42,494 bases of DNA, from positions 1 through 42,494 of the forward strand of contig NZ_NRRY01000045.1 in assembly GCF_016583905.1 (NCBI RefSeq), written 5' to 3'. Below, one piece after another: positions 29,448 to 40,100 of this stretch (position 1 is the stretch's first letter; each line of letters begins with the position of its first letter). The stretch comes from Lamprobacter modestohalophilus (GTDB lineage: Bacteria; Pseudomonadota; Gammaproteobacteria; Chromatiales; Chromatiaceae). A program made the position numbers and the translations under genes. The notes beneath the pieces were generated by a model, which worked only from the letters and a program-made list of their open reading frames with translations, was not told the origin of the DNA and searched no databases.

Positions 29448-32400
29448 GACAACGACTCCTCATCATCCGCCAAGAAGAAGGTGGCTGTCGGTTCAACATC
29501 GCGGAGCGAATTGGGAGCAGCCCATTTCCCCCCTTTCGCCTCGCCGAGATTGCGGAACAAGCGGTGGTGCGCGACATCCGCGTCAGCCTGCTTGCTCGAT
29601 TTCTTCTTCGAGTAAGAGACCGAGGCGTTCTTGAGCTGGCTCCAGCTATCGCTTTGTTCATTCAAGATGCTGCGGACATGATCACCCTGCGCGGCTAACG
29701 CCGTCAGTGCCGTCGCGCGATCCGCAATGGCCTTGATTGTGTCCTTGGCCCAAGGCGCCGTCGGCACGAACTTGTTGGCAGAGAATTCCTCAGAAGCCTG
29801 TGTCTGGCCAAGCCGCTGTGTCGCACCGAACATGGCGTGTAGACCGCGGTCCAGGGCACGCGAAGAAAAGGGCGTGACGCTGATGGGTTCGACGTAGCGG
29901 TAGAAGGCCGCGTGATAGCTCTTGAAGCGTTCATAGTGCGAGATGTCGCGCGGCGACACCCAGTTGTACATGGTCACCACCAGGCCGGGATGCTGACGCC
30001 CAACACGGCTTGTCGCTTGGATGTATTCGGACGTGGTCTTGGGCTGCCCGGTACACACCATCAGACCGAGCCGATCGATATCGACACCCACCGAGATCAT
30101 GTTGGTCGCCAGCAGGACATCGACCGGATAGGGCTTGCCCTTCTCGCCCTTCGCCGGCCGCGGAAAGGTCACATCCATACGTTTCAGAAGCGGTGGAATC
30201 TCCCAGGACCGCAATCGGCTGGTGAGCTCTTTGGGTTCACTCAGGTAGCGCTTATGCCGGCGCTCACGATGCAGCGCAACCTTATCGCGTTGGGCGAGGT
30301 AGAAGAGTCGCCGCAAGGCAACGTCGTCTTCGACCAGCCGCTTGGCGCCTCCGAGGGCGCGCAGACTATTGAAATAGCCAACCAGGGTGCCATAAGGATC
30401 GCCGGACTGGGCAATGGCAGGATCGACCAGGTAGTCGAGACCCGCATGTAATAAGGCGGCATACACGCGGACAAGCAGTGTCTTTGAGCTCGAGCCGCTC
30501 GCATTCACACCCACATACAGCCGTCCAGCGGTGACATCGCTGGTCTGGTTGTTTTCATCCTGTGTCGCGACTTCACGCGCGAAGAACGAATCCTTGGAAC
30601 TCAGGCCGCTCGGGGGGAACACCTGAAGGTCACGATTATAGAGCTGGCGAACCTGCTGGGCGGCGCGACGGATCGTCGCCGTCGATGCAATCACCTTCGA
30701 TGGCACGGTCGCGCCAGATTCCTTCTGCACACGGCTGAGGAAATCGACGGCCGTCTCATAGAGCCCCACCATGGTCCCCAGCGGACCAGAGATCAGGTGC
30801 AGCTCGTCCTGGATGATGAGTTCTGGCGGGAGCAGACGCGCTGCCTTCTTCGCATCCTTACATTGCTTGCCGCCTGGCTTGTTGCCATGCGCCGGGGTGA
30901 TGTGCCCCAGGGTCGGGCTGTATCGATCGCGGATTCCGAACAACGCCTGGGTACGACCCTCAAAGGTCATGCGCGCGAATTTGTCCACGGTAGCGATGAC
31001 GATCGAGGGACAGGTTCTGTAGAGTTCCTCATCGACCACGACGACCGGCACGCCTTCGCCCTGAGACTTCTTCGCCGACATCTCGCAACGGAAGTTCGGG
31101 CAGAACACCCGAATGCGCTGAGCGTCGTTATCAACCGTGTAGGCCGCCCCATTGGGCACGCCCCGATCGTTCGCCAACGCTTCGCCGCAGCGGGGGCAAG
31201 ATAAGAGCTGAACGGGGCTGCCGCCGTCCGTATAGTTTCTCGTCTTCAGGTCTTCAATTGCCTTTTTGGCACCCTGAAACCGATTCGGTGCTGTTTTGTC
31301 ACCGACCCAAAGCCCGATCCGATAGGGCTCTTGCCCCAACGCCTTCTCGCGCCGGCGGATCACCTCGCAAGCACAGACCAACGCGGCTGCACGCTGAAAC
31401 TGCTGCACCGTCAACAAGCGCAAGGTGTAGCGCATGATGACCGACACCCCTGCGCCAGCCTCCATGCCATCACGGTCGCCGACGAGCCGGCGATAGAAGA
31501 GCGTAAAGGCCGCGAGGCCCAAGTAGGCTTCGGTCTTACCGCCGCCGGTCGGAAACCAGAGCAGGTCGACCAAGGTGCGGTCGCTGCTCTCGTCATCGGC
31601 GACACCGAGCAGGTTGAGCAAGAAGAATCCGAGCTGGAACGGGCGCCACTGGTGATTCTTCTCGATCCATAACGCAGCGATATCGGTGCGCTCACCTTTG
31701 GCTTGGTTCTGCTTCGCCCAGATGGCGTGCACGCGCTGATCGGCCATCGCCTCATTGGCCAGGCAGAAGGCCGTGCGCGCTTTGGCGCTGCTTTTCAGCA
31801 GCTCGAGACCCTTCCTCATCCGCTCAGCCGCAGTGTCGCAATTGATCAGCTGAAACTTAGCCGCCTCGCGGTGAAGGGGGTGGTCCTTGATCGCGGGCGC
31901 TTCCGCCTCTTTGCGGCGTTCTTTGATCCAACCCTCGTACTGGACCACCAGAGGCTCCAGGGCCGCGTAGAGTTCTTCCGGATCATCCAGCTTGGAGAGC
32001 GCCAACATATCGAGGAGCGCACCGCCGGCGATATCGTTGGCGGCGATCACCTTGGGCACCTCATAGCTCGGGATGAACTCTGTGCGGACGCTCGAGACAG
32101 CAGTACCCTCAGGTGTCAGGCCATCCCACTCTGCTGCCACACCATGGCCTGTCGCGAATTCACGGCTGTGACGATACAGGAGGTTATTGGCCTGAGCCTC
32201 GCCATCCGCTGAGCCCTCCTGGTCAAGGTGGATGTCGTCTTTGGCGAGGAAGGCTGCACTGCCATCGCTCGCCCGCACTTCCATCCGGGCTTGCATGAGG
32301 AACTGTTGGTCCTTCTCAGAATCGCCTTGCTCGCCCTTCTGACGCTGGTTGACCAGGAACAGGCTGACGGCGCGCTGACCGCGAATCTCGTAGACCACGC

Positions 32401-33010
32401 CTTGCACGCAGACGTCGGCCTCCGCGAGACCTTCCACGCGAACACCAGCTTTTAACGCTTCCTCTGGGTGCAGTTTGACCTCGGCAACGGGCCGCCCCTT
32501 CTTGGAGACATCGAGGCCACGGACGACTCCGGACCGCTGCTCGCGACGCCAAACGAACTTGGAGCGTTGCGGGGCGTCCCACTGGGCTTCCTGTTGTTCG
32601 CTCTCGCTTGCCCCTTCCGCTGTGGGACGTTCAGGGGCCTCCTCAGCGCGGAGATATTGTCCCCATTCAATGTGCACGTCGACTTTGTCGCAGGTGTCAT
32701 TGAGCACGAAGGACAGTCCCATCGAGGACGGCATGAAACCGAGAACCTGGGGAGGCTCGAAGCTTGCCTCGCCCGTCTCGCCATCCTCATCGTCGCCGGT
32801 CGGGAGCGCATTGTTTTCGACGGCGTCGATCTTCAATTCTTGGGGGGCAAGACGACCGACAATATAGCGAGCCGTTGGAAACTCTTCGCTTGGATCGGTT
32901 TCATCTTCCAGGTGCCAAGGGCCTGTGAGTTCTCTGCGGAGAGCATCGACTATTTGGTCACGAACGTCGCGCATGGCGGCGGGGTTAGGGGTTATATCTT
33001 GACTACTCAT
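29444..33010 (-). CDS. drmA: DISARM helicase DrmA
   Basis: The product is 1188 residues. A superfamily 2 helicase core has Walker A LLWFPTGGGKTEAYLGL (about 486-494), a DEXH-type Walker B IIQDELHLISGPLG (about 733), motif III-like ASTATIRRA, and C-terminal helicase motifs TNMISVGVDIDRLGLM (about 970) and QATSRVGR (about 997). The N-terminal 450 residues are the DrmA-specific region. In the middle two CxxC-type pairs (LLSCPRCGEAL, FCPNFRCEM) suggest a zinc-binding insert. The gene follows drmMI after 52 bases. Confidence 0.96.
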   Translation of the reverse strand: MSSQDITPNPAAMRDVRDQIVDALRRELTGPWHLEDETDPSEEFPTARYIVGRLAPQELKIDAVENNALPTGDDEDGETGEASFEPPQVLGFMPSSMGLSFVLNDTCDKVDVHIEWGQYLRAEEAPERPTAEGASESEQQEAQWDAPQRSKFVWRREQRSGVVRGLDVSKKGRPVAEVKLHPEEALKAGVRVEGLAEADVCVQGVVYEIRGQRAVSLFLVNQRQKGEQGDSEKDQQFLMQARMEVRASDGSAAFLAKDDIHLDQEGSADGEAQANNLLYRHSREFATGHGVAAEWDGLTPEGTAVSSVRTEFIPSYEVPKVIAANDIAGGALLDMLALSKLDDPEELYAALEPLVVQYEGWIKERRKEAEAPAIKDHPLHREAAKFQLINCDTAAERMRKGLELLKSSAKARTAFCLANEAMADQRVHAIWAKQNQAKGERTDIAALWIEKNHQWRPFQLGFFLLNLLGVADDESSDRTLVDLLWFPTGGGKTEAYLGLAAFTLFYRRLVGDRDGMEAGAGVSVIMRYTLRLLTVQQFQRAAALVCACEVIRRREKALGQEPYRIGLWVGDKTAPNRFQGAKKAIEDLKTRNYTDGGSPVQLLSCPRCGEALANDRGVPNGAAYTVDNDAQRIRVFCPNFRCEMSAKKSQGEGVPVVVVDEELYRTCPSIVIATVDKFARMTFEGRTQALFGIRDRYSPTLGHITPAHGNKPGGKQCKDAKKAARLLPPELIIQDELHLISGPLGTMVGLYETAVDFLSRVQKESGATVPSKVIASTATIRRAAQQVRQLYNRDLQVFPPSGLSSKDSFFAREVATQDENNQTSDVTAGRLYVGVNASGSSSKTLLVRVYAALLHAGLDYLVDPAIAQSGDPYGTLVGYFNSLRALGGAKRLVEDDVALRRLFYLAQRDKVALHRERRHKRYLSEPKELTSRLRSWEIPPLLKRMDVTFPRPAKGEKGKPYPVDVLLATNMISVGVDIDRLGLMVCTGQPKTTSEYIQATSRVGRQHPGLVVTMYNWVSPRDISHYERFKSYHAAFYRYVEPISVTPFSSRALDRGLHAMFGATQRLGQTQASEEFSANKFVPTAPWAKDTIKAIADRATALTALAAQGDHVRSILNEQSDSWSQLKNASVSYSKKKSSKQADADVAHHRLFRNLGEAKGGKWAAPNSLRDVEPTATFFLADDEESLS

Positions 33011-33062
33011 ATCCTATTCCCTGTGTCGGAGCAGAACTCAAGGCATTCTCGATATACTTGCA

Positions 33063-36000
33063 TCAGCTCACGCCTTCTCCATCACTCACTCCAAATAGCC
33101 TCATGGTCGGGTTGGCAGTTTTCTTTGATCGCATTGGTGCCGAGTTCTTGGGTAGCCTCATGCTTAGCCCCTGATCTTTTTCCTCCAAAGCACGCTCACC
33201 GTTCAGCACGTAGAGCCTATCAATTACCTCGTCCGCGAATTCCCCAACCAAACCTTCGCCGTGGTCATCCGAGTCGCAGAAAGAAGGAACTTCGATGTCT
33301 CCCCAACCGTAAATTTCCAGTACTGAGCGATCCATAGCCTCATGCAAACGTTGCAGATTAATTACACGACTATCGGTGCAGTCGCAGTCCTTTAGTGCGT
33401 TATATGTTTTTGTTAGGCCTTGGCCGGTTTCCATCATGAACTCGGCACGAGCCTCATATAGCCTCTGACCTACCAGCTCTAGCTGAGCAATCGGTTCGTG
33501 AGGGTTCCGTGTTGGAAAAGGAAAGGGAGCGAAGCAATCGGTTGCCGAGTAGTTGAGACCAGTCCCAAGTGTTGATGAAAGAAGCCTAGTCCAGCATTCA
33601 TGAATTCGAGATTGCATAATCGCGAAGGCCGAGAAAGACCTCAAAGGAAAAACGTAAACTTTATCGCTAAAAATGCGATTTGTTGGCTGAAATGAAAGCA
33701 TTAAGTGCTTCGTGACTCGCGCGGTCGCCAGGCAGCGGTCTAATGGTGCGATTGCGGCATAGAGAGCATCCGAACGAAGGGCATGTTGCCACCAATACTT
33801 CTTGCCGTGTTTTCCGGGCCCGTGGTCCTTTGCCTTCTCGCGTTCTGGCTTAACGCGCTCTTCGAGTATTCTCAATAAGCGGGGCCATTTCTTGGCCTCT
33901 TCAAATGACATTGAGCCAAAGTTGATTACGTAGCGATTGTGCGCCTGGGTGGCAGAAGTATTAATTTCATCACCGCCGATGAATGGAAATAGACGGCTTA
34001 GATTATGCGGGTCTCTCGCTAAGCACTCGTATTCAGATTGTTCAAGGATAAAGCCTGACCCTCTCAAGCCTGTTCCCATGAAGCTGCAGTGCTGATTGGC
34101 ACTGAGGGGCTTCGGGTCTGGCCTTTCAGGCTTGGGCCGAAGCCTAGAGTTGATCGCCGATACCTTTTTGCCATCAAGCAGCAGTTGCATGCCATCTTGA
34201 GCTGCTGTCCCGACTGCAATGTGAGAAAGTGATACGGAAGTCGACGCATCTCCCGGCCAAAAGAAAGAACGCTCAGCAACATAAATTTTCCCGCCTGCTT
34301 GAACGATCGGCTGCAATCCACCGGAGCGCGTATCACCCTGGCAGAGCGTGTTGGTTGCGAGCATTCCGAGGGCTCCATCACTGCCCAGAAGCGCGAATGC
34401 TCTCCTGAAGAAATACGCGGATAAGTCAACCTGACCCTGAACTCCGTCGAAGACTGTCTTAAGCCACTGCTGGTATGCTGGGCCACCGAGGTATTGCGAT
34501 AGCGGCGTACCTCCCAGAAACGGCGGATTCCCAACAAACCCCTTTATGCAGGCAATGCTATGGGCCTCGCAATTTAAGAGCGGATCTTTTCGATCCCGAT
34601 AGAAAACCTCTGGAAACTCTAACCACCAGTGAAAAGGCACATGCAGATTTCTTATATCGTCGACCAAACGCTCGATAGAACTATCAGCGGTAGCATCACC
34701 TTCCAGCCATCTGCGAACAATATCTTCACGTGATTGACGTTCTGCTAGTCGAGTATTGTCCTTGGCTTTAGCAAAGAATGCTCCAATGCACAAGTCGGCG
34801 ATGCGTCGTAGTTTCTCAGTCGCGTCGTTGGCATCGAAGAGTCGCTGTGCTTTGATTTTTTGTCCTTCCGGAGTCGAATCCGCAGCAAGCTTATGAAGCT
34901 CCTGTCGAATTGTAACGACCTCATCAAGCGTCCGCCTAATCTCCAGCTCAAGGAAGCTCAGTTGCTTCTCCGGTTTCCAGTGGAAGGCTCTGATCTGCTT
35001 AAGGTCGAGCCCGACGAGCGCGTCACCATGCCGCAAGTTATGGTCTAGAAATGTAAAAGGAAGGTCACGGGCCAGGGTGAATAGCCAGAGCGATAGTTTG
35101 GCCAACGGGACCGCCATGGGATTTTTATCCACACCGTACAAGCACCGTTGCGCCACGAGTCTTCGGGCATGCGCAACCACATCCCCGCCCGGGCAACTAG
35201 TGGCAATCATCTCGATCTCGCCGGCGCGCGCCCACGCAGCCACAACCGCATCCGCCAGTTGCCGGCAGCACTCCACCAGGAAAGCGCCCGACCCCATAGC
35301 AGGGTCGCAGATCTTCAATTGAAGCAATTGCTCCGCCGTTGGCACCTCACCCAAACAGCGAATAAGCGGCTCCAAGGTCTTGCGAACGATCGGCTCGGTC
35401 AATGAGCGCGGCGTGTACTGCGTCCCGGAACGACGGCGCTCCGAGCCTGGCTGAAGCACGTACTGGCCGGTGCTCGCGCGCTGCTCGTGCGCAAGTCCTT
35501 TCTTACCCGCTGCCAGCGGCAACAGCGCCTCAAATGCAGCACCCTGATCCTCAGCATTGCTGGCAAAGCCGTCGAGCGCCTTCTTGATCTTCGTCGCCAC
35601 CGGCTTGTCGAAGCCGCACTCATTCTGCAGCCATTTCACGCGCTGGCCGGCGGGCCTTTCTAGCACGGCCTTGGGCTCTAGCCAGAACTTGGCAGCACCT
35701 CGCTTACCGTTGATCTTGATCGCCACCGCAGGCGACTCACAGGCGCAGACGTGATACCCCATCAGTGACTCGTAGACGCTGCCGATCTGCTCCACGTCGA
35801 GGGTGCGATAGCTGAGTCGTTGGCCCTGGAAGATCAGCAGGCTGCGGAGCAAGACGAACACCGACCCGTCATCGACGGTAGGTACTTTGACCTCAGCACG
35901 CGCCTTCTGGCTGATAATCGGCGCGTTGCTCCCCGTCCAACCCTCGAGGAACGGGTAGCCATGTGGGTCAAAGAGGTCACCCTGACGTGGCGGAATGCGG

Positions 36001-37136
36001 AAGTCTCCGTGCTCCGCACCCAGGTAGATGGTTCGGCTGAGCGAGATGATGTGGCCCCAAGCGCCGAAGCGATTGTTCATCGAGTCGGGGAAGTTGCCGT
36101 GGTCGCGCTGCAGCCTCTCGAACAGCCCAAGGAGGCTCATGCGCTGCGCATAGAGCGGGTGATCGACGGGGAGCAGGCCCCGATCCTCTGCGTAGAGGAT
36201 GAACACGAGGCGAAGCATGACGGTGAGCAGACCGCAGTAGAGGTGATCCCGATCGCGCTCGAGGGCTTCGCTCAGCAGCCCACTCTTGTCACGTTCAGCC
36301 GCGGTTTGAAAGCCTTTGAGGAGCACCTCTAGGCCGCTGAACACCTGCTCAGCCAGATCCTTGGTCACGGTGCCCTGATACTCGCGGCTGCGCCGGAGCA
36401 GCGCTGGCAGAGCGTTCTCGTCGCTCACGCCAAACCATTGATTGGCGCACAGCAGCATGATCATCGCATCGAGTATCGGCCGACCGCCGACCGTGGCCAT
36501 GTCGTCGATGCGGAAGGTGATGTGGCCGGACGACTCACCGTGCGGCGCATAGACCAGGCGGATCACCTCGCGATTGGTCAGGATTCCAATCGGTACTCGA
36601 CAGTGCCGAAGCAGGCGATCGAACTTTGCGGCGGCCGGGTACGACCAGCTGCCTGTGGTGGTTTCCGGCTTGTCGAGCGGAAGGCCAATGGCAGCGCTGT
36701 GATGACCATCCTCAAGTTCAGTGACGTCCCAGAGCAGCGCCACGTACCGAGCGGCCGCATTGGCGGCCGGGCTGCCGGCGCCCTCTGGGGGCTCCGGGTC
36801 GTCTTGGCGCAGCAGGCCAAAGGTGGGGCGAATGGTCTGCGGCCCTTCTGGGGCATAGAGGGCGACTGCATCGGGGATCGCGGACTGCGCGTCGAACAGG
36901 TCGAGGTCGAAATCCAGCAATCGCTGAAAGAATTGCATCAGGTCCGTGATGCGGCGTGGCGCGTCGTCCGGGCCAGGTGGACACAGCTCACGGAGTGTCT
37001 CTTGGACTTCGGGGGGCTGGTGCTGCGCGCAGCCAGCCTCAAGCAATACAGGCTTTGCGACCACCAGGCCATCGGACGCTGTCTGCACGTGGCCCAGCCA
37101 CTTGTCGTGAAAGAACGCTTCGCTCTTGGTTGCCAT
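33063..37136 (-). CDS. drmMI: DISARM N6-adenine DNA methyltransferase DrmMI
   Basis: The product is 1357 residues. The SAM-binding motif I is KICDPAMGSGAFLVECCRQL (about 609, quoted within the limit) and the catalytic motif IV is NPPFLGG (about 868), the N-PP-F/Y type of N6-adenine methylases. Overall architecture resembles Eco57I/PglX-like proteins, with an N-terminal helical region, a central methylase and a C-terminal specificity part. In class 1 DISARM this protein marks host DNA as self. The start lies ten bases after the drmD stop. From about 35,140 down to 33,063 the gene is visibly AT-richer than its first part, suggesting a recombined C-terminal half. Confidence 0.94.
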   Translation of the reverse strand: MATKSEAFFHDKWLGHVQTASDGLVVAKPVLLEAGCAQHQPPEVQETLRELCPPGPDDAPRRITDLMQFFQRLLDFDLDLFDAQSAIPDAVALYAPEGPQTIRPTFGLLRQDDPEPPEGAGSPAANAAARYVALLWDVTELEDGHHSAAIGLPLDKPETTTGSWSYPAAAKFDRLLRHCRVPIGILTNREVIRLVYAPHGESSGHITFRIDDMATVGGRPILDAMIMLLCANQWFGVSDENALPALLRRSREYQGTVTKDLAEQVFSGLEVLLKGFQTAAERDKSGLLSEALERDRDHLYCGLLTVMLRLVFILYAEDRGLLPVDHPLYAQRMSLLGLFERLQRDHGNFPDSMNNRFGAWGHIISLSRTIYLGAEHGDFRIPPRQGDLFDPHGYPFLEGWTGSNAPIISQKARAEVKVPTVDDGSVFVLLRSLLIFQGQRLSYRTLDVEQIGSVYESLMGYHVCACESPAVAIKINGKRGAAKFWLEPKAVLERPAGQRVKWLQNECGFDKPVATKIKKALDGFASNAEDQGAAFEALLPLAAGKKGLAHEQRASTGQYVLQPGSERRRSGTQYTPRSLTEPIVRKTLEPLIRCLGEVPTAEQLLQLKICDPAMGSGAFLVECCRQLADAVVAAWARAGEIEMIATSCPGGDVVAHARRLVAQRCLYGVDKNPMAVPLAKLSLWLFTLARDLPFTFLDHNLRHGDALVGLDLKQIRAFHWKPEKQLSFLELEIRRTLDEVVTIRQELHKLAADSTPEGQKIKAQRLFDANDATEKLRRIADLCIGAFFAKAKDNTRLAERQSREDIVRRWLEGDATADSSIERLVDDIRNLHVPFHWWLEFPEVFYRDRKDPLLNCEAHSIACIKGFVGNPPFLGGTPLSQYLGGPAYQQWLKTVFDGVQGQVDLSAYFFRRAFALLGSDGALGMLATNTLCQGDTRSGGLQPIVQAGGKIYVAERSFFWPGDASTSVSLSHIAVGTAAQDGMQLLLDGKKVSAINSRLRPKPERPDPKPLSANQHCSFMGTGLRGSGFILEQSEYECLARDPHNLSRLFPFIGGDEINTSATQAHNRYVINFGSMSFEEAKKWPRLLRILEERVKPEREKAKDHGPGKHGKKYWWQHALRSDALYAAIAPLDRCLATARVTKHLMLSFQPTNRIFSDKVYVFPLRSFSAFAIMQSRIHECWTRLLSSTLGTGLNYSATDCFAPFPFPTRNPHEPIAQLELVGQRLYEARAEFMMETGQGLTKTYNALKDCDCTDSRVINLQRLHEAMDRSVLEIYGWGDIEVPSFCDSDDHGEGLVGEFADEVIDRLYVLNGERALEEKDQGLSMRLPKNSAPMRSKKTANPTMRLFGVSDGEGVS

Positions 37137-37146
37137 GATTCGTCTC

Positions 37147-40100
37147 TCAGCCCCGGGTTTTCGGCCACAACACGACGAGCCCCACCGGCTCCAAGCGGCG
37201 CAGGCTGACCCGATAGAGCGACTTGAGGTCTTCGGGCTCTTCCTGAATCTCGTGCTCGATCGCTTGCAGGCGCTGCTTCATGTAGGCCCTGTCTGCCTCC
37301 GCCTGTCTCTGCTCTGCGCGCGTGAGGTCTTCAAACTGGAAGGCGGCGGTTTGCCCGACTTTCAGATCAAGTTCCTCTTCAATGGCGTTGCGCTGACGGC
37401 GAAGAATCTCCTCTAACTGGTCCGCTTCTTCGAGCCCGCGCCGTTCAAGGTCGAGCAGTGCTTCCTGGGCGCGTGCGTCGGCCTCGGCTTCCACATACGG
37501 CCAAAGATCACCGAACAGTTTCGGCGCTGCTTTGATCACGGTTTGACGGGCAGTGCTGGAAATGCCGTCCAAGGTGGGCGATTCCGCCAGCACTTGCTCG
37601 AGGGACTCCAGAGCCCTGCGATCAGCCGCCTCGGCAAACGGCTTCAGCGGCTCGTCGCTTGTCTCCACCCACCTTGCAGCCACACTCACGAGCTGGTCGT
37701 GCAGGCGGGAAGCACCGCGACCGAAGAGCGAAAGCCGACCGAATGCGATCACGCGAATCAAGCTGTCGCGGCTGCGGACAATCGTGACCCGGCTCAGGTC
37801 GTGGGCCGAGTAACCTTGGGAGAGGAAGCGGCTCAGAATGCGCTTGACGAACGGATGCGACAGATGCAGCTGCGCCGCCGCGCTATTCATCTTGGGTGGC
37901 GGCTCGAATAAGACAGGCAGTGGCTCCTGGGCGCGCCAATCGCTGAAGTATTGGTCGCGGCCACGTGGCATGCGCAGGCTGTCCAAGGTCTCCGCCCACG
38001 ACTCAGGAAGCGTCGGCAGCTTGAAGGCTTCTGCACCTGGAATGGCCCCGGGCGTCGGTTCTAGCGGCTCTGCACCACTGAGTTCTAGGCCAGCGTTGAT
38101 GGCATCGCGCAGCAGTTTGGGCTCAAACGAGGTGACCTTCTCCGAGCGATCTAGGATCTCGTCCACATGCTCCAACTCGCGGGCAAGTTGTCCCTGAGAA
38201 GCACGGACCTGCTCAAGCTCGCTGGTGGCGACGGTCTGTTGTTTCTTCTCCCGCTCGGTCTCCTCGAGCTTGGAGGCCGTCTTGTCGTCGATGCCCTCTT
38301 TCTCCAGCTGCGACTCGATGCGCCCCATGATCACAGCACCGAGCGAACCGAGTTCGCGCTGGATGGTGTCGACTTTCTGCGCGAGCTTATCGAGAACGAT
38401 GTCCTCTTTGCGGTCGGTGTAGACGAAGTAGTGGCAGCGGACCTCGGGTTCGCTCTGCAGCGTGCGATCGATGCGGCCGTTGCGTTGCTCCATGCGTGCC
38501 GGGTTCCAGGGCACGTCGTAGTGAAAAAGGTCTGCACAGTGTCCCTGCAGATTGACGCCCTCTCGGGCGGCATCGGTGGCGATCAGGATCCGCACGGGGT
38601 GTTCATCGGGCGGGCTGTTGAAGGCCTGCTGAACCTCTGCCCGTTTGTCATCGCCGAGACCACCGTGGAAGACCATCACGCGGCGATGGCCGTCTGCGGT
38701 GTGAGCAAGCGCGCGCTGCAGCTGACGCTCGATATAGCGCTTGGTGTCCATCGCTTCGGTAAAGACGATGACGCGGGTGCCAGTCCAGGCTTTGCTGGCC
38801 GGATCATCCGGATCAAGGCCGGCCGCCGGGCATTGGTGCTCTCTGACCCAGGATAGAAAACCGAGGATCTTGGCGTCGGGGTCATCCTGATGCTTCTGGG
38901 CCAGTTCGCCCATGGCGGTAAGAAGCTGGAGCGCTTGCGCGCTGGGCGGGGCGAGCTTGGACGATGCCGCAGCGACGCGTTCAAGCTCGTCGGCCTCGTC
39001 TTCCGACTCGTCGCCATACAGATCATCAAGCTCGAGCTGGTCACGACCCAATGCCGCGATCTCGCGCAGCGCGGAGATACCGCCTTTGCCTGCCGCATGT
39101 TTCTTCAGGGTGCGGGCAAATGCGGGAACGCTGCTGAGGAGGCGCTTCTGCAGGTTCACAAGGGCGAGCGCACCGCCTTTCTTGTCTTCCTCGCGCAGAT
39201 CCCGGTACTGGCTCAGCAGCGTGGCGAGTTCTAACTCGAATGGATGCTTGCCGCCGATGCGCCGTGCGGCGCTCGCGGTGCCCTGCGACGTCGCACCGCG
39301 CGTCCATTCAGCCCCATCATGTTTCAGGCTGTGACGAACCAGCTGACGCACGGGATAGGAGCCGCGACCGAGCACCCTCAGGTCTTCTTTCAACCGCCGC
39401 ACCATGACCGCATCCCGTTGCCTGGAGTCAGTGACGGCAACACCGCGGGTGAAGCGTTGCGGGTCAAGCAGTTCGAGTAGCGCTGCAAAGCTGTTGGAAT
39501 GGCCGTTGTGGGGCGTGGCGCTGAGAAAGAGACGATTCTCGAAGCGTGGCGCCACATCTCGAATCACCTTGGTGATGTTGGAGTCTGTCGCGTACTGGCC
39601 GGCGGAGGCAGGGGCTGCCACATGGGCCTCATCGAGCACGAGGAGGCTGCGCTTCGCGCGATTGCCCAGGACGCTGAGCAAGGGTTCCCGATACTCAGGC
39701 CGTCTGAGCAGATCGTGAGAGATGATGAAGCGGTTGTGCGTACTCCAGGGGTTCACCCCGAACCCGCGCTCGCGACGGCGGCGATCGACGAAGGCACGGT
39801 TCATGACTTCGAACCCAAGGCCGAAGCGCTTAGACATCTCATCCCGCCACTGAAGACAAACGGATGCGGGGCACGACACCAGGATGAACTCCACCCGCTG
39901 ACGCAAGATGAGCTCCTGCAGAACCAAGCCGGCCTCGATGGTTTTACCGAGGCCGACGTCATCGGCGATGAAGAGATTAGCACGGGGTAACAACAGCGCC
40001 CGCCGGAGCGGCTCAAGCTGGTGCGCCTGGAGCATGATGCCTGCGCGAAACGGCGCCTGGAACAATTCACGATCGGTCGCTGAGACCGAGTTCCACTTGA

